Shown one piece after another: positions 52,344-61,321 of a DNA stretch of 64,000 bases; within the stretch, counting starts at the first letter, position 1; every line of letters starts with the position of its first letter. The notes beneath the pieces are model-generated. The model searched no databases, was not told where the DNA came from, and worked only from the letters and a program-made list of their open reading frames with translations. The position numbers were made by a program, and so were the translations under genes. The stretch comes from Hymenobacter sp. 5317J-9 (GTDB lineage Bacteria > Bacteroidota > Bacteroidia > Cytophagales > Hymenobacteraceae): NCBI RefSeq assembly GCF_022921075.1, contig NZ_CP095050.1:4526001-4590000 (forward strand), read 5' to 3'.

Positions 52344-54032
52344 ATGTCACCCATCATATTGTACTGTATACTGACCGCGGTGGTCGCCCTTGTGGCGGGC
52401 ATCGTGGTGGGTAGACAGCTGGCCGGCAAAGCCCGGCTGGACCACGAGGGCGAGGCTCAGGCCCGCGCTCAGCAAATCCTCCGCGAGGCCGAGGAAAAAG
52501 GCAACCGCCTTCGCGACGAGAAAATCAAGCAGGCTGACGAGCGCCTGGAGCAGTCGAAGAACAAGTTCAAGACGCTGCGCAATGAGTTTGACACCGAAAG
52601 CCGCCGCCTCAAGCAGGCCCTCGACCAGGAGCTGACCGAACGCCGCCAAGGCGTGGTGGAGCAGGAACAAAGCATCAAGCTGCTCACCGAAACTACCCAG
52701 CGCCAGCTGGAGCAATTGCAGAAGAAAGAAGCTGATTTAGAGCGCCAGCGCGAGAAAAACCAAACCGATACCCAGCAGCTGCGCGACAAGCTTGAGGCCC
52801 AGGCCGAAAAGCGCCGCCTCGACCACGAGGAGGCCATGGCCGAGCTAGAAGCCAAGCAACGCGAAGCCGATGAGCAGCTGCACACCGTGCAGCGCCAGCT
52901 GGAAACCATTGCCAACCTGACCGCGGCCGAAGCCCGCGAGCAGCTGGTGGAGTCGCTCAAAAACGAAGCCCAGATTCAAGCCAGTTCCTACATCAAGGAC
53001 ACCGTGGCCCAGGCCAAACTCACGGCTACCAAAGATGCGAAGAAGATTGTGCTGGAAACCATTCAGCGCACCGCTTCGGAGCACGCCATCGAGAACTGCG
53101 TGTCGATTTTCAACATCGAAAGCGACGACGTGAAGGGCAAAATCATCGGCCGCGAGGGCCGCAACATCCGCGCGCTGGAAGCGGCCACGGGCGTCGAAAT
53201 CATTGTAGACGATACCCCGGAAGCCATCATCATCTCGGGTTTCGACCCGGTGCGGCGCGAAATTGCCCGCCTCTCGCTGCACTTGCTGGTGAAGGATGGC
53301 CGCATTCACCCGGCCCGTGTGGAGGAGATTGTGGCCAAAACACGCAAGAACATTGAGGAGGAAATCGTCGAAATCGGCGAGAAAACCATCATCGACCTGG
53401 GCATTCACGGCCTGCATCCGGAACTGATTAAGATGGTGGGCCGGATGCGCTTCCGCTCGTCCTACGGCCAGAACCTGCTGCAGCATTCGCGCGAAGTGGC
53501 CAACCTTTGCGCCACGATGGCCGCCGAGATGGGCCTCGACGTGAAGAAAGCCAAGCGCGCCGGCCTGCTCCACGACATCGGCAAGGTGAGTACCGAGGAG
53601 CCCGAGCTGCCCCACGCCATCTTGGGTATGGAGATGGCCAAGAAGTGGAAAGAGCACCCCGACGTGGTGAATGCCATTGGCGCTCACCACGACGAGATTG
53701 AGATGACGGCCATGATTTCGCCGCTCGTGCAGGCTTGCGACGCCATTTCGGGCTCGCGCCCCGGCGCCCGCCGCGAGATGATGGAGAGCTACATCAAGCG
53801 CCTCAAGCAGCTCGAAGAAACCGCCAACGGCTTCAAGGGCGTGAACCAGTGCTTCGCCATCCAGGCCGGCCGCGAGCTGCGCGTGATGGTGGACGCCGAG
53901 AACGTGACCGACGAGCGCGCGGCCGAGCTGAGCTTCGAGATTTCGCAAAAAATCGAGAAGGAAATGCAGTACCCCGGCCAGATTAAAATCACCGTAATCC
54001 GGGAGATGCGCGCCGTGGCCTACGCCAAATAA
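52344..54032 (+). CDS. rny: Ribonuclease Y
   Basis: A 562-residue membrane-bound endoribonuclease that starts mRNA decay. It has an N-terminal membrane helix ([20 protein letters not shown]), a long coiled coil (residues 25-200), a KH domain ([32 protein letters not shown], near 260-310) and a catalytic HD domain (residues about 375-470): [10 protein letters not shown] with LLHDIGKV and [10 protein letters not shown]. Domain order and length are as in Bacillus RNase Y. Likely acts at the inner membrane on mRNA. A hairpin sits over its start region. Confidence 0.97.
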   Translation: MSPIILYCILTAVVALVAGIVVGRQLAGKARLDHEGEAQARAQQILREAEEKGNRLRDEKIKQADERLEQSKNKFKTLRNEFDTESRRLKQALDQELTERRQGVVEQEQSIKLLTETTQRQLEQLQKKEADLERQREKNQTDTQQLRDKLEAQAEKRRLDHEEAMAELEAKQREADEQLHTVQRQLETIANLTAAEAREQLVESLKNEAQIQASSYIKDTVAQAKLTATKDAKKIVLETIQRTASEHAIENCVSIFNIESDDVKGKIIGREGRNIRALEAATGVEIIVDDTPEAIIISGFDPVRREIARLSLHLLVKDGRIHPARVEEIVAKTRKNIEEEIVEIGEKTIIDLGIHGLHPELIKMVGRMRFRSSYGQNLLQHSREVANLCATMAAEMGLDVKKAKRAGLLHDIGKVSTEEPELPHAILGMEMAKKWKEHPDVVNAIGAHHDEIEMTAMISPLVQACDAISGSRPGARREMMESYIKRLKQLEETANGFKGVNQCFAIQAGRELRVMVDAENVTDERAAELSFEISQKIEKEMQYPGQIKITVIREMRAVAYAK

Positions 54033-54061
54033 CACGCTCTGGCACACGCGCCAACGCAACT

Positions 54062-54101
54062 AAAAATAGCCCTCGCGACTCTTGTTGCGGGGGCTATTTT
54101 T
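54062..54101 (+). terminator. Terminator of rny
   Basis: AAAAATAGCCCTCGC pairs (one wobble) with GCGGGGGCTATTTTT and runs into a T-rich tail. Confidence 0.88.
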
Positions 54102-54137
54102 GTAATTCCCTTTCGCTACTTCTTGCACTCACCCGTG

Positions 54138-54932
54138 ATGAAGAAACTGCTACTTTATTTGCTTGGCGGGGTAATGTGCTCGGCAATGACCGGCTGCGTG
54201 GTGTATATGCCCATGCAGTGCGCGGCCCCACAGATTACCGATAAAAACCAGGGCGAGCTAAGCCTCAGCACCTACCTCAATGGGCGGGCCGAAATAGCGG
54301 GCACCTACTCGCCGGCGCGGCACGTGCTGGTGCGGGCCGCCTTTAGCAACCTGCGCAGTAATTCCCAGGACAGCACCTACTACCGGGGGCACCAGTTCGA
54401 CGTAGGCGTGGGCACTTACTGGCCGCTGGGACACCGCTTGCTGCTGGGTGGCCTGGGCGGTTTCGGAAAGGCTCAAAGTGCGGCGGCCTTTACCGATGGC
54501 GGCTTTCTTTTCGGCCGTCCCAGCCGGCATGAGTACGACGCGCGCTACAACAAGGTGTTCGGCGAAATATATGGCACGCTGCAGGCGAGCGAAGGCTTTT
54601 CGATTGGGGCGGCATACCGCGTCACGCAGGTGAATTTCACCACCCTGACCGACCAAAATGTGCCCGTCGACCTCAGCCGCATGACCCGTAGCGAGCCGAT
54701 GCTATACCTGCGCTGGCGCTTGGGCTACGGCAACACCGAAGACCGGCCCGTGCAGCTGCAGGCCGCCTGGGGCACCTCGGGCACATTTGGCTATTACGAC
54801 GGCGACCGTTCTACCCCGTACCCGCCCGGCGTGCGCGACCTGAAGCAGACCCGGAGCTATGCCGCCATCGGCATCACCCTTTTTCCGCACTGCCTGTTCC
54901 GCAAAGACCGGCTTAGCAGCGAAGGACGGTAA
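54138..54932 (+). CDS. Outer-membrane lipoprotein, unknown
   Basis: The protein has 264 residues from the ATG at 54138, with a lipoprotein signal (LLLYLLGGVMCSAMTGCVV). The mature part alternates short hydrophilic and hydrophobic strands (AEIAGTYSPARHVLVRAAFS, FDVGVGTYWPLGHRLLLGGL, MLYLRWRLGYGN) and ends with a strand-like AAIGITLFPHCLFR, resembling an eight-stranded outer-membrane barrel. I recognise no named family. It is 65 bases upstream of the amidase gene in the same direction. Confidence 0.72.
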   Translation: MKKLLLYLLGGVMCSAMTGCVVYMPMQCAAPQITDKNQGELSLSTYLNGRAEIAGTYSPARHVLVRAAFSNLRSNSQDSTYYRGHQFDVGVGTYWPLGHRLLLGGLGGFGKAQSAAAFTDGGFLFGRPSRHEYDARYNKVFGEIYGTLQASEGFSIGAAYRVTQVNFTTLTDQNVPVDLSRMTRSEPMLYLRWRLGYGNTEDRPVQLQAAWGTSGTFGYYDGDRSTPYPPGVRDLKQTRSYAAIGITLFPHCLFRKDRLSSEGR

Positions 54933-54997
54933 ACAGCCCGTTATTTGTGGGAAGCGTGGTCGTTTGACCCAATTCCCACCTTCCGAAACCCATTTGT

Positions 54998-55966
54998 ATG
55001 CCCTTTCGCTACTGCCTGCGCTTGGCTGGCCTGGCCGCGCTGGCTTCCTGCGCCGCCCAGCGCAACCCCTACGCCGCCACCAACAAGTCCTACAAAGCGC
55101 AGGTGAAAGCCTACGCCAAGGCCCTGCGCGCCACGCCCGTGCCCACGCCCGGCGCCGACAGCCTGCTGCAGGGCGCCTACTGGGTGGGCACCACCAATTT
55201 CAACCTGCGCAAGCCCAACTACGTCATCATCCACCACACGGCGCAGGATTCCACGGCCCAGACGCTCAAGACGTTTACGCTGCCGCGCACGCAGGTGAGT
55301 GCGCACTACGTCATCGGGCGCGACGGGCGGGTTTTTCACATGCTGAACGACTACCTGCGCGCCTGGCACGGCGGCGCGGCCAAGTGGGGCAACACCACCG
55401 ACATCAACTCGTCCTCCATCGGCATTGAGCTCGACAACAACGGTACCGAGCCGTTTTCGGAACCGCAGATGGCCAGCTTGTTGCGCGTGCTGAGCGGCTT
55501 GAAACGAACCTATGGCATTCCGACGGCCAACTTCGTGGGCCACGCCGACATTGCCCCGACGCGCAAAAACGACCCCAGCGCCTTGTTTCCCTGGAAGCGT
55601 CTGGCCGATAACGGCTTCGGCCTGTGGTACGACCCTGGCCCGCTGCCCAGCCCGTTTGGAGCCGACAGCGCCGCGGCCCTGGCCAGCCGCCTGCTGAACC
55701 CGACGGTAACCCTGCCCGAAGACGACCCGGCCGCCCCCCCGCTGCCCGCCGACACCAGCAAGGTCGACGCCCAGCTGGCCCGCCTCAACGGCCCGATTAC
55801 CGTGTTTAATCCGCGGGATGCGCTGCGCATCATCGGCTACGATACCCGGGATTTGCCGGCGGCAATTCGGGCGTTTAAGCTGCACTTCATCCAGACGAAC
55901 GTGGGCGGGCCGCTGACGGAGGCCGACAACCGCATTCTCTACAATCTGTATAAGAAGTGCTTGTAA
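54998..55966 (+). CDS. N-acetylmuramoyl-L-alanine amidase (Amidase_2), lipoprotein
   Basis: A 322-residue protein with a lipoprotein signal (LRLAGLAALASCAAQ; Cys18). An amidase_2/PGRP-like domain occupies about residues 65-205, with zinc ligands in YVIIHHTAQDS, YLRAWHGGAAKWGN and VGHADIAPTRKNDP, and a conserved SSIGIELDNNG strand. A C-terminal stretch (about 235-322; LARLNGPITVFNPRDALRII) may be a peptidoglycan-binding or regulatory extension. It probably cleaves the bond between MurNAc and the peptide stem in cell-wall turnover or recycling, like AmiD (outer-membrane amidase of E. coli). Confidence 0.9.
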   Translation: MPFRYCLRLAGLAALASCAAQRNPYAATNKSYKAQVKAYAKALRATPVPTPGADSLLQGAYWVGTTNFNLRKPNYVIIHHTAQDSTAQTLKTFTLPRTQVSAHYVIGRDGRVFHMLNDYLRAWHGGAAKWGNTTDINSSSIGIELDNNGTEPFSEPQMASLLRVLSGLKRTYGIPTANFVGHADIAPTRKNDPSALFPWKRLADNGFGLWYDPGPLPSPFGADSAAALASRLLNPTVTLPEDDPAAPPLPADTSKVDAQLARLNGPITVFNPRDALRIIGYDTRDLPAAIRAFKLHFIQTNVGGPLTEADNRILYNLYKKCL

Positions 55967-56040
55967 GTGGCCCCGGGCCGCTATATTTAGCCGATACTGG
56001 CCTGCGGGTGCCGCGGCCGCCCGGGGCTTAAATTGATTGT

Positions 56041-57279
56041 ATGCCAGAAGTTTCCCAGCGCGGGCAGGCCATGCCCGTTTCGCCGTTTCGCAAGCTGTTG
56101 CCCTTTGCCGAAGCCGCCCGCCAGCAGGGCAAGGTGGTGTATCCCTTGAACATCGGCCAGCCCGACGTGCTGACGCCGCCCGCCATGCTGGAAGCCGTGC
56201 GCACCGCCGACATCCAGGTGCTGGGCTACGCGCCCGGCGCCGGCACCGACAGCTACCGCCGCAAGCTCGAAGCCTACTACCAGCGCGCCGGCATTCCGGC
56301 CCGCTTCGAAGACATACTGGTGACCACGGCGGGCAGCGAAGCCATCCACTTCGCCCTGCTCTCCTGCCTCAATCCCGGCGACGAAATCATCATCGCGGAG
56401 CCGTTTTATGGCACCTACACGGCCTTCGCCATTGCGGCGGGGGTAAACATCGTGGCCGTCACGGCCCGCATTGAAGACAATTTTGCCCTGCCGCCCATTG
56501 CCGACTTCGAGGCCGTGATTACGGCGCGCACGCGGGCCATTCTGGTGTGCAATCCCAGCAACCCGACCGGGTACGTGTACCGGCGCGACGAGCTGGAAGC
56601 CCTGCTGGCCCTGTGCCGGCAGCACAACCTGTTTCTCATTTCCGACGAAGCCTACCGCGAATACTGCTACGACGGCGCCCGGGCCACCAGCGCCCTGAGC
56701 CTGTCTGGCGGCGAGCAGCACGTGGTGATGGTGGACACCATTTCGAAGCGCTATAGCGCCTGCGGGGCCCGCGTGGGCGCGCTCGTCACGCGCAACGCCG
56801 AGCTGTGGCAGGCCGCCTTCCACTTCGGCCAGATGCGCGTGTGCCCACCCGTGCTGGAAATGCTGGCCGCCGAAGCCGCCGCCGACCTGCCTCCCTCCTA
56901 CTTCGACGGCACCCGCGCCGAGTATCAGGCCCGGCGCGACCTCACCGTGGGCCGCCTGCGCGCCATGCCCGGCGTGACCTGCCCCGTGCCCGGCGGCGCG
57001 TTCTACGTGGTGGCCCGCCTGCCCGTCGACGATGCCCAGCGGTTCGGCCAGTGGCTGCTCGAAGAATTCACCTATGAAAACCAGACGCTGATGCTTTCGC
57101 CGGCCAACGGCTTCTACCATACGCCCGGCTTGGGCCGGCAGGAAGTGCGCCTGGCCTACGTCATCAACCGCCCCGACTTGGCCGCCGCCCTCACCTGCCT
57201 GGCGCAGGCCCTGCTCCAGTACCCCGGCCGCGTCGAACCCCAACCAGCCGGCCGCGTAGAAGCTGCCATTGCCTCCTGA
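56041..57279 (+). CDS. PLP-dependent class I/II aminotransferase
   Basis: A 412-residue fold-type I aminotransferase, soluble. It carries the expected conserved sites: substrate Gly/Pro segment NIGQPDVLTPP, TTAGSEAIHFALL, NPSNPTGYVY (Asn171 region), SDEAY (Asp202), and VDTISKRYSACGARVGAL with Lys236 as Schiff-base lysine, and RLAYVIN (Arg contacting the carboxylate). Family Ib aspartate/aromatic aminotransferases are nearest, but the amino acid substrate is not predictable. A cytochrome b gene follows after 24 bases. Confidence 0.92.
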   Translation: MPEVSQRGQAMPVSPFRKLLPFAEAARQQGKVVYPLNIGQPDVLTPPAMLEAVRTADIQVLGYAPGAGTDSYRRKLEAYYQRAGIPARFEDILVTTAGSEAIHFALLSCLNPGDEIIIAEPFYGTYTAFAIAAGVNIVAVTARIEDNFALPPIADFEAVITARTRAILVCNPSNPTGYVYRRDELEALLALCRQHNLFLISDEAYREYCYDGARATSALSLSGGEQHVVMVDTISKRYSACGARVGALVTRNAELWQAAFHFGQMRVCPPVLEMLAAEAAADLPPSYFDGTRAEYQARRDLTVGRLRAMPGVTCPVPGGAFYVVARLPVDDAQRFGQWLLEEFTYENQTLMLSPANGFYHTPGLGRQEVRLAYVINRPDLAAALTCLAQALLQYPGRVEPQPAGRVEAAIAS

Positions 57280-57303
57280 TTTTAATTCTTTTTTAATTCC
57301 CCA

Positions 57304-57966
57304 ATGGACACCCGCATTGCCCCCGCCGTCGAAGTTCCCATCAAAGACTACCGCGGCTCGCTGCGCTTCTGGCACTGGGCCAATGCCCTGCTCATCAGCC
57401 TTCAGCTGATGACTATTCTGTTTCAGAAGGTGATTGTGAAGGCCAAGACGGCGGTGCCGGAGCTGCAATCATCGGGCAAGGACGTGTCGGTGCCGCAGGC
57501 GCGCGAGCTGGCGCACATCATCAGCGAGCGTATCTGGGCCTGGCACATCTACTTTGGCTGGACCATTATCGCGCTGTGGGTATTCCGGCTGGGCTTGCAA
57601 CTGTCGGGCCCGTCGGAGCTGCGCTTCTCGGCCCGGCTGATGGAAATCCTGCGCCGCTACCGCTTGGCCCCGCCGGCCGATAAGAGCAAGGCCGGCAAGA
57701 TTCTGTTCGCCAAAACCACTTACGCGCTGTTCTACCTATTCATCACCATCATGGTGTGCACCGGCCTCATTCTGGTGTTTGAGGACGTATCGTGGCTCAA
57801 AGGCATCCATCACCTGGCCGAGGAAACGCACAACGTAACCATGTACCTCATCATTGGCTTCATTCTCATCCACGTGGTGGGCGTGGTGTGGGCCGAAATC
57901 AGCGAGGACCACGGGCTGATTTCGCGCATGGTAGGGGGCGAGGCGCCGAAGGCCAAGGTTTCCTAA
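57304..57966 (+). CDS. Cytochrome b561-like di-haem membrane protein
   Basis: A 220-residue protein with four membrane helices (about 20-45, 78-100, 138-160, 178-200). Haem-binding candidates are His24 (RFWHWAN), His82 (WAWHIYFG), His170, His171 or His177 (LKGIHHLAEETHN) and His191 (ILIHVVG), the usual pattern of the bacterial Ni/Fe-hydrogenase/cytochrome b561 group. It likely transfers electrons across the membrane to an unknown acceptor. No dehydrogenase or hydrogenase subunit is adjacent. Confidence 0.85.
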   Translation: MDTRIAPAVEVPIKDYRGSLRFWHWANALLISLQLMTILFQKVIVKAKTAVPELQSSGKDVSVPQARELAHIISERIWAWHIYFGWTIIALWVFRLGLQLSGPSELRFSARLMEILRRYRLAPPADKSKAGKILFAKTTYALFYLFITIMVCTGLILVFEDVSWLKGIHHLAEETHNVTMYLIIGFILIHVVGVVWAEISEDHGLISRMVGGEAPKAKVS

Positions 57967-57969
57967 CGG

Positions 57970-58158
57970 GCGCCTCACCCCCGGCCCCCTCTCCCAAAGG
58001 AGAGGGGGAGCCAATCATACTTTTAACAAGTCAACCGAAAATAAAAAAGCCCGCAGTTGCGGGCTTTTTTATTAAAGAACTTTTTTGAGGCTTGCCCGGT
58101 GTCCCCTTTCCCTGAGGCTTCGCGCTTCAAGCGAACCGGGAGTCAGGGGGTGAGGCGC
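57970..58158. repeat. Long inverted repeat of the GCGCCTCACCCCC type around a terminator
   Basis: GCGCCTCACCCCC (57970-57982) and GGGGGTGAGGCGC (58146-58158) are perfect inverted copies. Inside lie a CCCCTCTCC-AAA-GGAGAGGGG hairpin (57986-58008), the terminator at 58040-58073 and a TTCGC/GCGAA hairpin near 58118-58134. It sits between the convergent cytochrome b and M1 genes. Confidence 0.7.
58040..58073. terminator. Bidirectional terminator (cytochrome b gene / M1 peptidase gene)
   Basis: AATAAAAAAGCCCGCA pairs with TGCGGGCTTTTTTATT over a 2-base loop. T-runs are present on both strands. Confidence 0.88.
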
Positions 58159-58170
58159 CTGCTCAAACAC

Positions 58171-60525
58171 CTACTGGCCGCTGCCTACGGGCTTCTGCTC
58201 CAGCTTCTGCATGGGGCTGGTGGTGCGGCTGGTTTGCTGCTGCATGGGGTTCGCAGGGGCCTGGAACTGCTGCTGGAACAGCTCGAAGCGCGAGGCGGCG
58301 GGCTGGCGCGGGAAGGCGTTGTTGCTCACGTCCGTGTCAGCCGTTTGCTGGAAGGGGTCGATGACGAAGCTGATGACGGGCTTCTTGGTCACGATGATTT
58401 TCGTGACCTGGGCGTTGTTTTTGCGCCAGATTTCGGCCGGAATGGTCTGGATTTCCTGCGAGTTGTCGGCGTAGGTCATCTGCAGCACCACCGGCATTAC
58501 GAGGCCGCCCACATTGCGCAGGCTCAGCTCGTAGAAGTTCTGGGTGTCGCCCAGGCGCTGCTTTTGTTCGTCGGTGAGGGTACCCAGGTAGGCGGTGTAG
58601 CGCTGCTGGTCGGCGGGCGTCACGGCCAGCGGGTCGTAGTTGTTGTAGAAGTCCTTCAGCTCGGGCTTTTCCTCCACCAAGGTCTGCTTGATGTCGGTGG
58701 CGTTGCGCTGGGCCGTGATGGACTGCGGCGCGGCGGCCTTCAGCTGCTGCAGGCGGGCGTTTTCTACCTGCGGGTTTTTGGTGCTCACGTTGTACGACTT
58801 CACCGACTCGAGGCTGATGTCGGTGTGGTCGATGGTGTAGAACCAGCCGCGCCAGAACCAGTCGAGGTCCACTGCCGAGGCGTCTTCCATGGTGCGGAAG
58901 AAGTCGGCCGGCGTGGGGTGCTTGTAGGCCCAGCGCTGGGCGTATGTTTTAAAGGCGTAGTCGAACAGCTCGCGGCCCATCACCGTTTCGCGCAGGATGT
59001 TGAGGGCCGTGGCGGGCTTGCCGTAGGCGTTGTTGCCGAACTGCAGCGCCGACTCCGAGTTAATCATAATCGGGGTTTGCAGGGTCTTATCCGTGGCCAT
59101 GTAGGCCGTGATGTTGCGGGGCTCGCCGCGGCGGCTGGGGTAGTTGCGCTCCCACTCCTGCTCGGTCAGGAACTGCACGAAGGAGTTCAGGCCCTCGTCC
59201 ATCCAGGTCCACTGCCGCTCGTCGGAGTTCACAATCATCGGGAAGAAGTTGTGGCCTACTTCGTGGATAATCACCGAAATCATCCCGTATTTCCGCTCGG
59301 CCGAGTAGGTGCCGTCCTTCTCGGGGCGGCCGCCGTTGAAGCAAATCATGGGGTACTCCATGCCACCGATGGCGCCGTGCACCGAAATGGCGACCGGGTA
59401 GGCGTAGGGAATGGTGAATTTCGAGTAGGTTTTGATGGTGTGGGCCACCACCTGCGTCGAGTACTGGCCCCACAGCGGGTTGCCCTCTTTGGGGTAATAG
59501 CTCATGCACAGCACGGGCTTGCCGCTCTGCGTGATTTGCATGGCGTCCCAGATGAATTTGCGCGAACTGCACCAGGCGAAGTCGCGCACGTTTTTGGCCA
59601 CGTAGGTCCAGGTTTTGGTGCCCGTGGCGCGGCTGCCTTCGGCTTTCGTGGCCTCGTCCTGGGTCACGATGAGCACGGGCTTCTTGGCGCTTTTGGCCTC
59701 GGCCATGCGCTTCAGCTGTGCGGCGCTCATTACCTGGGATGCGTTCTGGAGCGTGCCGGTGGCGCCCACCACGTGGTCGGCCGGTGCGGTGATGCTCACT
59801 TTGTAGTCGCCGAAGGGTAGCGTGAATTCACCGTTGCCGAGGAACTGCTTGTGCTGCCAGCCCTGGTTGTCGGAGTACACGGCCATGCGAGGGTAGAACT
59901 GGGCCATCTCGTAGAGGTAGTTCTTGTCGGCCGGGAAGTACTCGTAGCCGCAGCGGCCGCCCTTGGTGGCGTCGTTGATGTTGTAGTGCCACTTCACGTT
60001 GAACGACACCGACTGGCGCGGCTGCAGCGGCGTGGGCAGGTCCACACGCATCATGGTGTGGTTCGTGACGGTGTGCAGGGCCTTGCCGTCCTTGCTGGTC
60101 ACGCTTTCGATGCGGAAGCCGCCGTCAAAGTCGTCCACCAGCCCTTCGAGGGTCTGGAAGGTCACTTTGTCGCTCAGCGAATTCACCTCGGTGGCCGTCG
60201 TCATCGAGTTTTTGTCCCAGATGTTCTGGTCGAGCTGCACCCAGAGGTAGGGCAGCGCATCGGGCGAGAGGTTGGTGTAGGTGATGGTTTCGCGGCCGGT
60301 GAGGGCCTGCTTGGCATCGTCGAGGGTGACTTTGATGTCGTAGTCGGCGCGCTGCTGCCAGTAGTCGGGGCCGGGGGCGCCGCTGGCGGTGCGGTAGCTA
60401 TTGGGAGTCGGCAGCATCGTTTCGAGCTGCGCGAATTTATCGGTGCCGGAGTTGGTGGTTTGCGCAGCGGCGGGCAGCAGGCCCGTCAGCGCCAGCCCCA
60501 AGCCAGCAAATAGAAAACGACGCAT
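58171..60525 (-). CDS. Exported M1 family metallopeptidase
   Basis: The protein has 784 residues from the ATG at 60525 (MRRFLFAGLGLALTG; the longer frame starts with TTG). A signal peptide ends near AAAQ. Gluzincin motifs: HEVGH at 421-425, E444 in DEGLNSF, and GGMEYP at 387-392 in place of GAMEN. The C-terminus is Gln/Ser/Pro-rich (FQAPANPMQQQTSRTTSPMQ) without a recognised sorting domain. Family members of this type act on peptides in the periplasm or outside the cell. It differs from the M1 gene at 40537 in lacking HEAT-like repeats. Confidence 0.92.
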   Translation of the reverse strand: MRRFLFAGLGLALTGLLPAAAQTTNSGTDKFAQLETMLPTPNSYRTASGAPGPDYWQQRADYDIKVTLDDAKQALTGRETITYTNLSPDALPYLWVQLDQNIWDKNSMTTATEVNSLSDKVTFQTLEGLVDDFDGGFRIESVTSKDGKALHTVTNHTMMRVDLPTPLQPRQSVSFNVKWHYNINDATKGGRCGYEYFPADKNYLYEMAQFYPRMAVYSDNQGWQHKQFLGNGEFTLPFGDYKVSITAPADHVVGATGTLQNASQVMSAAQLKRMAEAKSAKKPVLIVTQDEATKAEGSRATGTKTWTYVAKNVRDFAWCSSRKFIWDAMQITQSGKPVLCMSYYPKEGNPLWGQYSTQVVAHTIKTYSKFTIPYAYPVAISVHGAIGGMEYPMICFNGGRPEKDGTYSAERKYGMISVIIHEVGHNFFPMIVNSDERQWTWMDEGLNSFVQFLTEQEWERNYPSRRGEPRNITAYMATDKTLQTPIMINSESALQFGNNAYGKPATALNILRETVMGRELFDYAFKTYAQRWAYKHPTPADFFRTMEDASAVDLDWFWRGWFYTIDHTDISLESVKSYNVSTKNPQVENARLQQLKAAAPQSITAQRNATDIKQTLVEEKPELKDFYNNYDPLAVTPADQQRYTAYLGTLTDEQKQRLGDTQNFYELSLRNVGGLVMPVVLQMTYADNSQEIQTIPAEIWRKNNAQVTKIIVTKKPVISFVIDPFQQTADTDVSNNAFPRQPAASRFELFQQQFQAPANPMQQQTSRTTSPMQKLEQKPVGSGQ

Positions 60526-60605
60526 AGAATGAACGTGAGTGGGAAAAATCTGCAACAGTTAGGAAGGTCGGTAAAGTTACGCTGAGGTTGCGGCAGTGAG
60601 GAACC

Positions 60606-61199
60606 TCACGGCCACAGCTGTTGCATCAGCAGCACGGTGGCAATGCCCAGGGCCGCGCCGCTGGTGGTGAGCAGCCAGTCGCGCCGGGCCACGCGCAGGC
60701 TGCCCAGCAGCACCGCCCCCAGCAGCAGAATGGCGCTCACAATCAAAATCTGGCCCAGCTCCACGCCCACGTTGAAGGCAAACAGTTCTTCCACCGGCCG
60801 GCTGCTGGCCCCGAGTAAGGCCCGCAGGTAGCTCGAAAACCCCAGCCCGTGCACCAACCCAAAAACAAGCGCCAACACATTGGGCACGGCGGCAAACACG
60901 GGCGTCCGCCGCGTAATCAGCCGGCCGGCGCCCTGCATGTTGAGCAGGGCCGTGACCATGATGGTAACCGGAATCAGGGCCTCAATCACGGCCGGGCCGA
61001 AGTTCACCACGCCCAGCGTGGCCAGCGCCAGCGTGAGCGAGTGCCCCACCGTGAAGCTCGTGACCAGGGCCAGCACCCGCCGCCAGTCGTTCAGCACGTA
61101 GGGCGCGCACAGCGCCAGCAGAAACGTGAGGTGGTCGGCCGCGCGCGGCGTGCAAATGTGCAGGAAGCCGAGCTGCAGGTAGGTCTGAAAAACGGACAT
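60606..61199 (-). CDS. HupE/UreJ family membrane protein
   Basis: A 197-residue protein with six or seven membrane helices. The N-terminal conserved metal-type motif is HICTPRAADH (H14, D22, H23), and a second is FGLVHGLGFSSYL in the middle. HupE/UreJ proteins transport nickel or cobalt in systems with hydrogenase or urease; no such gene is adjacent, so the cation is unknown. A -7-like box is four bases before the ATG, so the mRNA may be leaderless. Confidence 0.85.
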   Translation of the reverse strand: MSVFQTYLQLGFLHICTPRAADHLTFLLALCAPYVLNDWRRVLALVTSFTVGHSLTLALATLGVVNFGPAVIEALIPVTIMVTALLNMQGAGRLITRRTPVFAAVPNVLALVFGLVHGLGFSSYLRALLGASSRPVEELFAFNVGVELGQILIVSAILLLGAVLLGSLRVARRDWLLTTSGAALGIATVLLMQQLWP

Positions 61200-61203
61200 A
61201 CTA

Positions 61204-61211
61204 CAAAGCTA
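61204..61211 (-). promoter_or_regulatory. Probable -7 element of the HupE/UreJ gene
   Basis: On the minus strand TAGCTTTG is an exact TAnnTTTG, four bases before the ATG. No clear TTTG at -33 is visible. Confidence 0.45.
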
Positions 61212-61263
61212 CGGCAAGGGCAAAAGACCCACGCGACGCACCAGCCTAGGCAGCTTAGCACGC

Positions 61264-61297
61264 AAAAAGCCCCGGCCAATGCTGGCCGGGGCTTTTT
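61264..61297 (-). terminator. Terminator of the giant repeat-protein gene
   Basis: AAAAAGCCCCGGCC pairs perfectly with GGCCGGGGCTTTTT over a 6-base loop. Confidence 0.9.
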
Positions 61298-61321
61298 CAG
61301 AATACCGAAAACGGCAGAAGG

